From Diplosphaera chodatii (lineage: Eukaryota > Chlorophyta > Trebouxiophyceae > Prasiolales > Stichococcaceae): 64,000 nt of DNA. The notes beneath the pieces were generated by a model. It did not search any database. It was not told where the DNA came from and saw only the letters and a list, made by a program, of their open reading frames with translations. The DNA lies in assembly GCA_032358165.1 (NCBI GenBank), contig JAALGY010000028.1, positions 248,001-312,000 on the forward strand, given 5' to 3'. Each line of letters begins with the position of its first letter. Position 1 is the first letter of the stretch. Position numbers and translations under genes: made by a program. Below, piece by piece: positions 1 to 13,873 of this stretch.

Positions 1-2682
<2,682 letters not shown>

Positions 2683-3049
2683 AAGCTCGTGGCGCTTGGG
2701 GTTGCTGAGTGCCATTCGAAGGCAGCAAAGCGCGTGTTGAGGCTAGCAGACGATGTTGATGCCATCACAGCAGTGCAGAAATGGGCTTCAAAGCTGTACC
2801 TGTATTGCTACCGCCAGCTCCGGCAGCAGGAAGATCTGCATAGCATGCGTGGCGTCCTTCCTTTCTTGCAGACTTTGCAGCTGTACTACATGTAGCAACG
2901 AGCCACACAGTTGCAAGAAAAGCGTGCTGCAGAGCCCCGCTGCAACGTCATATGATCGTCAGTCGCCCATCATATGAGGCCCGAAACAGCCTGGTTTGCG
3001 CCGTGGCACCCCGGCAGGTGCAGCCTGTGTGCTTGGCAGATCAGGCCCC
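2683..3049. other. Intergenic, 367 bp
   Basis: Holds the 3' flank of the adenylyltransferase and the upstream region of the TPR-CobW gene, both on the plus strand. I see no convincing ORF, RNA or repeat. Confidence 0.6.
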
Positions 3050-6000
3050 ATGGCGGTGACGGACACCGTTGACAACGCAGAAGTTTTGAAACAGCGTGGC
3101 GACGCAGCGTTCCGTGTGGGTAGGCATGCTTGTCTGTGCATGCGGCGCATGGGTGCTGCAGCTGGCAACACATCATGCGATGCATGCCCAACACATTTAG
3201 CCAAGATTGCAAGGTACGATATACGCGGACCCGACATGTGGACGGATGACAAGCAAGTCAACGTGTGCAGGGGACTATGCTGCTGCCGTGGCGGCGTTTG
3301 CTGCGGGGTTGGCGGCGACGCCAGCGCACCAGCCGCTGCACAAGACCCTGGCCGCAAACCTGTCGGCGGCTCACGAGCGGCGCAGCGATTTCGCGGCGGC
3401 GCTGCGGGCCGCAGACGCCGCAGTGGCAGCTGCGCCGCTCTGGGCCAAAGCGCATCTCAGGTGGGTGCATCTTGGATTTTGACAGTGGCCAGGTGCAACA
3501 CCCAGTCGGTGGAGCTGTTGCAACATGGCATCGTGTTGTATGAAATATGCCCCAACAGCAATTCAACAGCTCTGTGCACGCAAACCAACTACATTTCTGC
3601 AGTCACTTGCCGGTTTTGTGATGGCGCTGGGCAACATGGTCAGCCTGGCAGCAAGCAGACTTTGACAATGTGCAGGCGCGGGCGCGCACTGATCGGCCTC
3701 AAGCGCTTCAGCGCCGCAGTGGAGGCCCTGGAGCACAGCCTGGCGCTGTCTCCTGGGGACACTGGAGTGCAGCAGGTAGGATCTGCCTGATGTTGTTTTG
3801 CGACCCTCCGAAGGAAGGCGTGCTTTTGTGGGGCAGTGCCCAACACTCTGGGTCCGGTGCTGCGATTGTCTGTGCTCCATCCAAGTATGGCCTGCAGAAA
3901 TGTCCGCTGCGTGCAGGATGCAAAGCAGCTATCCACTGCAGTGAGGCCTGCATGGCCCCTTTAGGTGGTCTCACACCGCATCCGCATGTGCCACATCATG
4001 TGCTCCATGTTCTGGCCACCCGTGACGCAAACTTGAATGCTGCAGGCCCTCTGCCTGGCGAGGGAGCTCGCAGCGCAGCAGGCTTCGGCCGTGCCAGTGT
4101 CGCTGGCGGCCTCCAAGTGGCCCGGCGGCGCTGCTGCTGCGGAGGGCAGTGGTGCTGCCCCCACAGCGGCCATAGCAGAGCGGCAGGGGGCGCCGGGTGT
4201 TGCACCTGCTGCGCGGCGGCAGCCTGGCGGCACCAGGGCGCCTGAAGCACCGACCGGTGAGCCCTGTCGGCCGAGTCTGGTGCAGTTTGGCGCCTTCAGG
4301 GCCGCGCTGGTGTGGGGAGCCCACCGCCGGTGGCATTCGAGCGGCATTTTTAACAGCAGATTTTGCTCCGCCTGAGACAGCAACTGTCAACGTCCGCAGC
4401 CCGGGGCACGCGTCAGAGGCCTGCCTGCTGCAGGGGGGACCGGGGCCAGGCCGCGGGTGACGGTGCTGTCGGGGTTTCTGGGCGCCGGCAAGACCACGCT
4501 GCTGAACCACATCCTGGCCAATGCGCAGGGCCTCCGGGTGAGGATTACATTTGGGGTGCTTGGTTCCCCATAGAAAGCCATCAAGCAAAACCTGCTGAAA
4601 GCGAGGCGTGCACAGAACGCGCCCTGGGTGATATGTCATGTTCCCTGCTGACTGAGTGGCTGGCGACGAGGGACGTGAGGTTGATGGCTGCCTTGATGTG
4701 GTGCTGCAGATCGCGGTCATCGTGAACGACATGGCCCAGGTCAACATAGACGCCTCCCTGCTCAGAGACGCCGCTGCTTTCAGGGCGGCGGAGCCGCGGC
4801 TGGTGGAGCTCACCAACGGCTGCATCTGCTGCAGCCTGCGGGCAGACCTGATCGAGGTCCGACCCAAACGTCGTTCCAACATGGACATTGCCCCTGCAGC
4901 TGCTGCGGAGTGGCCGGCCGCAACTGATATCGTTGTGCAGCTGAGTGCACCTGCTTCTGATATCAAGCCACAGTCAACTGCTGTACATGTTGTTTTCCTG
5001 CTTGAATGCCATGACTCACCCTGCCTCTGCACATCCGTCAGGAAATCAGCAGCCTTGCCAGCACGGGGCGCTTCGACCACATCGTCGTCGAGTCCACCGG
5101 CATCGGCGAGCCGCTGCCGGTGGCGGCGGCGTTTGCGGCGGTGGCGCCAGACGGCGGGATGCTGGCAAACGTGGCAGAATTAGATACCATGGTGGACCGG
5201 CATGGCCTGCGCTCACAGTGTCTGTTGAGCGTAACAAGGTGCCACAGGACCCCAGCATACTGGTGCAGCAGCATACGTTTGCGTCTGACAATATGGTTCC
5301 GTTCGCAGGTCACAGTCGTGGATGCGGTGCAGTTCCTGCCCCTGCTCCAGGGTGGGAGGCCCGGGTCTGCAGGGACAGAACACACTACACCATGCCAGCA
5401 CGCTGCCATGCCCGACAGCGACGCAGCTGTGGTGACAGGACCAGAATCATCAGGCACTGCCTGTGCAGCAGCGCCAGCTCCACAGGCAGCAACAGGCTCT
5501 GAGACAGCGGCACATGCTGCGGCCTTACCAGCGGCAGAGCCAGCATTGGCCGGTGACCTGTCGAAGCTGCTGATAGACCAGGTGTGCTGCTGTGGATTGG
5601 TTGTCTGACCATTCTGAGATGAGCCTTCTTGCAGTGGCTACCCCTGGCATCGCTGCCAAGATGCAATGCTGGCCGGCACATTGAATTGTTGACCTCCATC
5701 AGTACTGTACACTTCCTGCAGGTTGAGTTTGCAAATGTTGTACTTCTCAACAAGAGTGATCTGGGCAGCAATGCGCAGCTGCAGCAGGTGCAGGCGGCAG
5801 TCTGTCATGCTGCCTGACGGTGTGCGTATTCGCAAGGCCACCCTCAGTTCCTGCACGCTCTTGTGAGGTCAAGAGGGACATGCCATGGGCAGAGCATGTC
5901 TATAGGAGCCTGCTCGTCTCAACGTGCTCTTCACTGCTCCTGCTGCAGACAGAGGCGGTCATCCGGCGGCTGAACCCCACAGCACGGCTGCTGCGGTGCG

Positions 6001-7419
6001 TCCGCTGCAGGGTGGACGTTTCGGAGGTGCTGGACACCGGGCGCTTCGACATGGCTGCGGCAGCCGCCACTGCCGGCTGGCAGCAGGTGGCAACCGTCGT
6101 ATTGTGCGCATACTCGTGCGCCAACATGCCCAGATAGCAGGAGGCCCAGGGTTGCACAGTCATGATCGGTTCAACCGCGCGACATCAGCTGTGCACCCAA
6201 AACGGCTGCATGGGTGCAGGAAGTCGCGGGTGCGCATCCTCCAGAGTCTGAGGAGTTCGGCATCTCCAGCTTCATGTGGACAGACCGGTGCGTGGCCTCT
6301 AGACACAGAGGTGTCACAGACGGTATCTTGTCAATGATGCTTGCCGGTCACCCTCCTGGAGGCAGGCGGGTGGAACTGCGCAGCCTGCATACTGGGATTC
6401 TGCTGTCAACCAGGGTGCAACATATGAATGCTGGATGCAGGCACATCACAGACCCGCAGAGGTGCTGCTTCCACCCCGGTCGTCTGTGGACTGCCCTGCA
6501 TCCGACAGCCCCACATGGCAGCTGCAGCAGCAGCAGCTGCGGCGACCGCATGGACCGCCAGGACGCTGCCAGCGCAGGATGCGGCAGCCGGAAGCTGGAG
6601 GCAGTGCCGGCTGTACCCGCCTGCCTGCGATCCAAGGGCTACTTCCGGCTCGCGCACGAGCCCCAGCGCCGCTGGCAGTGGTCCACAGCAGGTGACGACA
6701 GAGACATGTGCAGACAGCTTGCGGGTTGTGGCATGTAGTAGCCACCGTGCCTCTCGTGGGCTTGCTGACTGCAAGCAATCAGTGACACGATCAGCCATTC
6801 ATCACATCACATGATGTCCATTGTCTGGCAATCACGTGTGCAGAGCTCAATGCGAGCATGGAATATCAGTATGACTTTGCGGTCTGAGAGCCAGTCGATT
6901 GCCAACGAGCCGACAAAACACTGATGCTGCTGTCATGCAGGGAGCACCCAGTCCTTCACACCCGCAGGAGACTGGCCACCTGGCAGTTGTGGTCCAGCTG
7001 CGGAGGCGGCAAACAGCGCTGCAGAGCAAGTGCTCGTGTTCATTGGCGTCACCCTGGACAAGGTGAGCACTGTTGGTCAGTTTACAGATTGCATGTGGTG
7101 CTGGTCATCTTGTGTTACTCAAGTGAACACAAGCTTCTGATGCAACAGAGGATGGGACATTGGGTTCTTGTGACGTAGAGGATGCCCGTTGTCATCCGAC
7201 TTTGCTGGGGCATGCGAAGGAAAATCGTGCACAGCCGTCAGTTATTTGCGTAGAAGGCTGGTGGCTGTAGCTGCGTATCCGGCTGAAAGACGTTGTTTGC
7301 AGCAGGCCGCCATCGCAAGGAGCCTGGAAGCGTGCCTGCTGACGCCAGCAGAGGCAGCGGGAAACCGCAAGGCGGCCGAGTGGGAATCTGAGACCGCGCT
7401 GTGGCAGCACGTCAGCTGA
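3050..7419 (+). CDS. TPR-CobW/ZNG1 fusion: zinc-regulated metallochaperone GTPase
   Basis: Predicted COG0523 GTPase that hands a metal (zinc in the ZNG1 branch) to client proteins. Exons: 3050-3119, 3271-3460, 3676-3775, 4046-4256, 4434-4537, 4710-4856, 5042-5191, 5309-5581, 5722-5787, 5949-6086, 6220-6287, 6462-6691, 6968-7062, 7303-7419 (652 aa). Residues about 10-120 are three TPR helix pairs ([37 protein letters not shown]). An Ala-rich linker follows. From about residue 198 the G domain shows Walker [10 protein letters not shown] (204-212), the metal motif GCICC (Cys263, 265, 266), ESTGIGEP, and the guanine motif NKSD (425-428). The C-terminal CobW domain has FHPGRLW, GYFRLA and a closing GVTLDK helix region. 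About 65 Ala-rich residues are inserted after VTVVDAVQF. The N-terminal TPR is not part of the human or yeast protein. All 14 exons join in frame. Confidence 0.9.
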
Positions 7420-7444
7420 GCCAGCTGACGTACCAGCTGACGTG
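7409..7444. repeat. Inverted repeat across a stop codon plus tandem 12-mer
   Basis: ACGTCAGCTG (7409-7418) and CAGCTGACGT (7422-7431) are perfect 10-bp arms with a 3-nt loop. The TGA stop of the TPR-CobW gene (7417-7419) lies inside. The right arm belongs to CCAGCTGACGT, repeated directly downstream at about 7434-7444. Confidence 0.75.
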
Positions 7445-7847
7445 CGGCAGGTTCCCAAGCAAGACACATGTGAGATACAACATGTATATGGTTTACGTTG
7501 AGTCTATCAGGGTCGCTATACATGAAACTGGCTCGGGTCCTTCAGCAGCTCTGCACGGTGTTCGAACCTGCTTACTTGCAGCCTCCCACTGCCGAGTACA
7601 CGCTGCAGCTAATTACAACGTGACAAACATTGCTGTTCCGCATCATCAGCTGCCTGTTAGGTGGTGATGCCAGTTAACAGGCAGCCAGTGGCACAAACAG
7701 CCTAGCTGCCTAGCTTAGCGCAAGGTGTTTGGCCCTACAGCTGCCCCTGCTGCTGCCTCCGTTACGTCCGCCCTGCTCATGATGCTTGCCGCATAGTGTG
7801 CTGCAGCATGTGTTGGATCGTGATGAATGTTGTGCTGACTGCTGCTG
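7420..7847. other. Convergent intergenic region, 428 bp
   Basis: 3' flanks of the TPR-CobW gene (+) and the zinc-ribbon gene (-). Apart from the repeat at its left edge I see no gene. ORFs here are short and overlap randomly. Confidence 0.55.
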
Positions 7848-10800
7848 CTACTGAGCAAAGAGCCTGGCAGGTGTCATATCCCAGAGAGGATCCTGCTGAA
7901 GCCCTCCCTCTGCTGCGGCAGCATTGCTGTTGCTGATCGGCCTCAGCAGGGTTGCGTCTTTGGCCGCGACTGCTGCAGGGCTGCCTGGCCGCTTTCGCCT
8001 ACGTACAGTAAAAGTCCTGAGCATTGCATGTCTAATTGTGTTACAACAGCCGTGTGCAACAAGCATATGCCGATTTGAGACAGTTCGCAAATGGGAGCCA
8101 TGCCCTGATAGATCAGACATGCATACCCTAAGCTGTGTTCTGGCAAATCGCCATGAGTGCATGAGATCAATGAAACTTCAGTATTTGTGGATGGTGCACC
8201 TTGGCTTCTCTGCCGTTCGCGTCGTTGCTGTCTGCTCTTTGAGCCGCAAACCTTGCACTCTGAGTGCAACCCATCCACGGTTGTATGATGAGCATCAAAG
8301 TCCTTGCAGAATTTGACCTGCGTGCATGATAAAAGGGGCCCTGTTGTTGCACCCAAGGCTAATAAAGTGAGTGCTCTCAGTTGTAGCGATCTGCTGAGCT
8401 TCGCACGAACACAACGACTCCACTTTGGAGGGTGATGAAACCATATTGACCGTGCAGACGATGGTCATACCACAAGCGGTGGGATGTTGACTCACCTCGC
8501 CACAAACTGTACACCGCTTTGCTGGAGGCACTGCAGTTTGCGGGGGCGCCAGCCTGCCATTCTCGTTGTGTCTCTTGCGGAGCTTCTCACAGTCGTAGCA
8601 GTGGCTCTGTAGCCCATCACTGCGTTTCATGTGACGCCGAAACCGACCTGCGACTTTGACCTGCAGTGAAAGTGCTACACAAGCGCTGCATCAAGCTGGT
8701 ATGCTGTCTGCCTGTGTGCCCAAAGCAGACTCTGGAGCTTGCATGCAATTAGACTGTGCAGCAGCACAACTGCATGTAAGATGTGAGGCGTTGTTGCAGT
8801 ACAGTCCGAAACAATGCAAACAGGCCAGCAATTTGGCACCAGGCGCACCTCGCCACAGCTTATACAGGTCTTCTCGGCGGGGACAGCTGCTTTGAAAGCC
8901 GGTATGCGTGCAGCCTCTTCCTCTGATGTACATGCCCTGCAAAGCAACGATTTGCCAACACTTGCACGTTCTGATGCCAGCATGCACCAGCATATAGGCT
9001 TTGAACATGTGCTCTACGAGCTATGAACAGTTGCCGCCATGAGCACGCACTCTTACAGCTACAGTGATCGCAACGAGAAGCGTCATCAGCAGAGTATCAT
9101 GCCAGGTGTTGGGCAGTGTTTAAGGTCACATGAACCATCTCAGTAGATCAAACACTGACAGAACCGAGTTCCCTGCAAGTTTTACACCTGCAGACGTATT
9201 GCCGGCCGGAAAGATTTCTGCGTTTCAGGGCAAAGAAACTGGCACGCAGCTGCAGCCCGCAGCGTCTGCACTCCTGCGGCTCCTGGGTGGGCGGATTCCC
9301 GCTGGTGGACCTTTCGGAGGTGATGTGCCTGCAGCATGCACTTAAGACACTGACGCCACAAGCCCAATACTTGACATGCACCTCTGCGGCTGGGATCCCG
9401 TAGCATTGGGTGGAAAGTCGAAGCTGTGTAAGCTGCTATCACCTGGCTTGATCTGGCCGCCGCGCAGCGTTCACCTCCGCGCGGCAGGCGAAGCACAGCG
9501 GCATGCGGCCGTTTGGTGACGCCTTCATGCTCGGGAACAGCCGCAGCGGGTAAGTCACCTTGCACTGCTGGCAGCACTTCTCGCTGCCGCCGTCAGTGCC
9601 TGTTGCCTTGCTGTCCTGAGTTGCGTTGGCGGCAGGCTGCACCTGAGCGACGGGTGGCTCTGCTGCTGGCGTCGCTGAGACTGAGGCTGCCTTGGTCTTC
9701 GTAAAGTCGCCTTCGCTCATCAGCTGGCTCTGCAAAATAATTTGCTCATACTGTCTTCTGCCGGCCAGTGGGCACAGGTTTATTGTTGCAAACTTCACAC
9801 GGGCAACCTCTCGTACTATGGCAGGCCGTATGCTCACTACTGAGATAGTTTTCCAAGGCTGACCTCGAGCTTGATAGTTGCAGCATTGCTGGGCAGCGCC
9901 CGGCTCCTCTTGCTGTCGTTCTTGCGCGCAGTGCCGCCGCTACTGACACCGCTGCGCTTGCTGCTGGCTGCATGTCGGTTGGTGCCCATGTGCAGGCGGC
10001 TCAGTTTTGAGCAATGACAGCGGTGCAGGAAGATCCTCCGCTGCGGCATGACACTTGCCCTTGGACCATACAGCGCAAAGGCCCGCCTGCATCGCTTGGC
10101 CAGGCGCTCATGTGTTGCTGATGCTGAGGTGCTCTGTGACGGCATGTCATCAGGGTTTGAAGCGCCCAGCTGTACCCTGCACGCTTGTAGGCATACTGCG
10201 TACACGACTGCAGCCGTGTTGCATCATCAATGCCTGCATGAGGGAGAGCGCTGTTGCATGCTGTCAGCCATACAAGATTGGTCTGCATCAGCAGCCGGAC
10301 ATCCCTGGTTCAGGCGACCATGCGTGACGTGTCATCAGCAGTGTGACTGAGGACACGAGGCAATACGGGCAATGCAACCGCAAGTGGTGTAGACTGATCA
10401 CCTTGCGTGGCATTTCAGGCACTGGACCGTGGCTTGAAGAAGACCCAATGCAGAAAAGCTCCGATCTTTTGCGCCAGACACCTGGCCTGAGCGCTCGGCA
10501 GCCTGCAGGAGCAGCCACATTGGAATGATCGTCCTGCACACACTCACAGGCGAAAGCACCGAGGTGCTGTATGTGCCATTGGCCAGCATGGCATGTGCTC
10601 TGCGCTGCGCAGCCGGCAGCCGCACTACAAAGTGCAAGAGATCGTACTGCGCGTCTTGACTGATCACGCATGAGCTCACAGAGCTATTATAGGCCTCCAC
10701 TAAACCAGTGAGCAGGGCGCGGCCGCCTCACCTGCGGCGCCGCCCGTGCTGATTGCCAAGCAAGTTGGCCGCCTCCTCACTCCCAGCTGCTGTGCTAGCA

Positions 10801-10850
10801 CTGCGGCTGCTCATGCTTACATCAGAACGAACCACTGCACACGCTGACAT
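7848..10850 (-). CDS. Protein with four tandem CxxC...CxxC zinc-ribbon-like repeats, function unknown
   Basis: Exons in transcript order: 10850-10732, 10659-10548, 10502-10482, 10421-10402, 10176-9864, 9729-9443, 9328-9188, 8936-8849, 8660-8496, 8317-8200, 7972-7848 (502 aa). Four repeats cover about residues 245-460. Each has CxxC, a spacer of about 20 residues with an aromatic and often DGL, then a second CxxC: CCQQC/CFAC, CRRC/CRAC, CISC/CYDC, CTVC/CKVC. Repeats 3 and 4 are each split by a phase-0 intron right after CGE. The second half is Lys/Arg rich. The spacing resembles small zinc ribbons preceding HNH/endonuclease VII-type nucleases, but no nuclease core is visible. The first four exons carry no known domain (one CLKC) and are the least certain part. 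A shorter protein could start at Met 10145 or 9989. Nucleic-acid or protein binding is inference. Confidence 0.7.
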
Positions 10851-11086
10851 GGCTCTGGGCGAGCGAGGGAACAATCTATCCCAGCTGTCGTTCTCATCTG
10901 CAAGCAAGAGTAAATAGCGCTACACTGCTGATCGTCGTCAATGCCCGCCGATTATTTAACGGCGTCCACCTTCCCAAGTCCGGCAGCAGCCTTAGGTCCA
11001 CAGCATCAGCGCTTGTGCCACAGAGCAATAATCATTGAGTGGTGTCCGCTGTCGTCAGCGGTGCTGCAAACAGCACGCCAAGCAGC
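10851..11086. promoter_or_regulatory. Divergent intergenic region, 236 bp
   Basis: Lies between the start codons of the zinc-ribbon gene (-) and the two-module mitochondrial gene (+). It must hold both promoters and leaders if both starts are right. I recognise no core motif. Confidence 0.4.
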
Positions 11087-13604
11087 ATGCTGCCCAGGGC
11101 GCTGTCTCGAGGCCTGGCTGCCCGGGCTGTGGCTGCCGCAGCTTGCAGCAGGCAGCAACATTTTGCTGCAGCCAAGCTGACCGTCTGTGGCGAGCAAAGC
11201 CTGTGCACCGGCTCAGGTTGCAGGCAGCTGGCCGCACGGAGCTTCGGCAGCTCGGCAGCCGCTGAGAGCTTGAAGAGCAGTGGGGCAGCAGATGCTGACA
11301 AGGCAAGCTGCCTGCTGCAGCTGCATGCAATGCTTCAACGTTCACCGCAATATTGGATTCACAACTTACCGGTTGTGTCACAAACTCTCACTACTTCATG
11401 CAACTGTGGTTGAATCGATGCCCGTGCGGTTGGTGATCAGAGCGCTGCTGGTTGACTGCAGCGCAGCACTTTCCATGTGATGTTGGGTGTGCTGTTGCTG
11501 CACAAGTGCATTGCCGGCACCCTTGCCAGCTGCCACGACTACTCTGGCTCCATGAATCACGTTTGAGCCTTGATCAGTGCAATCCAGCCTGCCTTTGGTT
11601 CCAATCACTCTCTGGAACCATCTGCTGCTCGCTTGCGGAGATCAAGGCTTGTACAAAGACGCAGTGTGCAGTGCAGCCTTCGCCCTGTCATTGCTTGTGA
11701 TCTAAACGTGGCTGCCGAAGGGTTTGAGCCATGCCACCTCGACTGCCAACTGTAGGTGCTGTCCAGCTATGGATAACAAAGCTGAGAAAGAAACCTTCAG
11801 CGCAGTTCACTTTGCTATAGACGTGGCACATCAAGCGCTGAAGGTTGCATTGCACCCAGATCAATGCAACCTTCAATGCTGCGATGTGCAGGAGTACTTC
11901 AGGAAGCTGGGGCTGCCGGATGAGGTTGCAGAGCTGCTGGCGCGCAAGGGCACCTACGACAACTTTCCGCTGGACGCCGAGGCCGTGACCGCGGTATGCA
12001 CCCTCATTCAAATGATAAACTCCTTCGCGTTTACCATGGCAGAGGTTATCAAACGACGAGACCATCTGGTGTGAAGAACACTCCCGCCAAAGTCTCAGTC
12101 ACTTGTCCCAGCTGCCAGCTGACTTTCTGCAGCGAGGCTGCGCGCACACGATCCAGTAGGATGTGCGCTCAAGTTGCTCAGGCGCAGCTGGCACGCTGAC
12201 TGCCTGTGCACCTCCTGCCAGGCAGGAGTCATATCTGGGGTGCTCAGGCTGCAGCACAACCTGCACGCCGGTCGAGAGCCTGCCTGCTCAGCACAGGGAG
12301 GACTTTGCTGCTGTCCTGTCACCGGTCAGTGCCCTGAGTTGCACCAGCCAAATGTGTGGCTCACCACCTCATTACCGTGTGCACGTTGAAAATCCACGCA
12401 CCAGAGGACACAGTGCAGCTGCGCAGAACTTCTTGTCCGCTTGTAGCCCTAGGAGGATCAAATGGTGAACACTTTGCAACTCCGCTTCCTGTCACACTCC
12501 TTCGCCTTGTCATGCAGATCGAAAATGCGGTCCTGCAGAAGGCTGGCGAGCTCCAGCGCCGCCGCCGTGATGATGCTGAAGACACAGCTGCTGACGCTGA
12601 GGGAGACGCCACGGGAGCAGGCGGTGCAGACGAGGGCCGAGGCAGGGATGACGGCAAGGCTGCCGTCGGGGCGTCAGACGCTGCAGGCAATGGCGCAAGC
12701 AAGGACGTGCCCAGTGTGGTGCGCACTTCCAAACAATAAGTACCCACGAAAGCAAGCGCAGACGATTCCGCCGCACTGCATGCGAGTTGCTCATACCAGC
12801 AAGGTAGATTCGCGGGATGAATCAATCAGTACAGGGACACTGGCGCGCATGCTGATTGTCAATACCTTCAGGTGTGCTTCTTTTGCCAGGTTTCGGCTTG
12901 CTTATGAGGCATGTTAGGAGCGATACGGTGCCTCCGAGCATCAACAGTGTCAACAACAAAGAATGCTCCTGATAGTGTTTTGAAGTCGCCGAGGCCTGGC
13001 ATCAACACTGCCTCGGCAGTTTGACAAGATATTCAGTTGATTTATGATATCTGACGCATCAAGCAAGTGGTGAAAGCATCGGTCGGCTGCTTTGGTCAAC
13101 CTGCAGGCTGCACTGTTGGCGCTGGGACTACCAGAGGACATTGCCGAGATTCTGGCAAACGAGGACATCGAGTACCCGCTGCTGGCGGAGCGCATCGTCG
13201 CAGTGAGGTCTTATGATCTGACTGGATCAATACAGCCCAAAATAATCAACGATCCCTGCTTGCACATCATCACCCCATCGTCCAACTGCAGGGCCATACT
13301 GTCGCCGTCGTAAAGATGCTGTACACGGTGGTGCATATCGCGTCAGGCGGGCAAAGCACCGGGCATCTTTTGCACGATACAGAAGATCCAACATGCCTCG
13401 GCACATAGGTGTATCTGTCCACAGATCGAGAACGCGCTGCTGCTGGCGGCGGCGGACAAGGCGCGGGCCGGGAGAGATGCAGACGCCGCCCGCAGGGACG
13501 CTGTCTCTGCACGCCGGGAGGCGGAAGCTGGGCGGCAGGAGCGTGACCGGCAGGCCGGCCTGATCGACGAGCTGAAGGACAAGCTGAGCACGGTGCGGCG
13601 CTAA
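11087..13604 (+). CDS. Predicted mitochondrial protein made of two copies of one exon-pair module
   Basis: Exons: 11087-11302, 11892-11993, 12518-12706, 13107-13202, 13425-13604 (260 aa). Exon 1 encodes a 72-residue Arg/Ala/Ser-rich, acid-poor leader (MLPRALSRGLAARAV..., ARSFGSS) typical of mitochondrial or plastid presequences. Exons 2+3 and 4+5 are two copies of one module. The first exon of each pair has LGLP(D/E)(E/D)(V/I)AE(L/I)LA and ends in Ala at a phase-0 intron; the second starts IENA(V/L)L and runs into a charged coiled-coil-like helix. Intron 1 has a GC donor (AAG then GCAAGC); intron 3 is GTGCCC..CAG. If intron 3 is not spliced, translation stops at 12739 and the second module would be a separate gene. 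The shared exon plan favours one gene. Family not recognised. Confidence 0.68.
11841..11873. repeat. Intronic hairpin, 12-bp perfect stem
   Basis: AAGGTTGCATTG (11841-11852) pairs perfectly with CAATGCAACCTT (11862-11873) around a 9-nt loop. It ends 18 nt before exon 2 of the two-module gene (11892), where branch point and acceptor signals would lie. Confidence 0.85.
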
Positions 13605-13873
13605 AGTTTGTGCAGGTTGGGTACTCTAGCCGGTCTGCTTGACGGCAAAACGACAGAAAGAGCATTAAGATGATCTGGCCACCAGTAGACACGATGGTGC
13701 ACGTGTGCCATGAACACCAGGCTGCTGCTGCCATGATGCCAGTCCTCTCCTCATTCATGTGGCCCAGAGCCGCTTCCTGTTCAGAGTGGCTTGTTGTATA
13801 CAGCACATGTGTGAGATTCAGCAAACATGAGCCGTGCGCCATCTGGCAGCTGAGGTGGCAGCAATGCTTGCAG

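Noticed and set aside
3971..5080. 369-codon open frame on the minus strand
   Set aside because: Antisense shadow of the TPR-CobW exons, including the Walker A exon.
12707..12739. Stop at 12739 ending the first module as its own gene
   Set aside because: The donor at 12707 restores phase 0 into a second copy of the same exon pair, so one gene is more likely.
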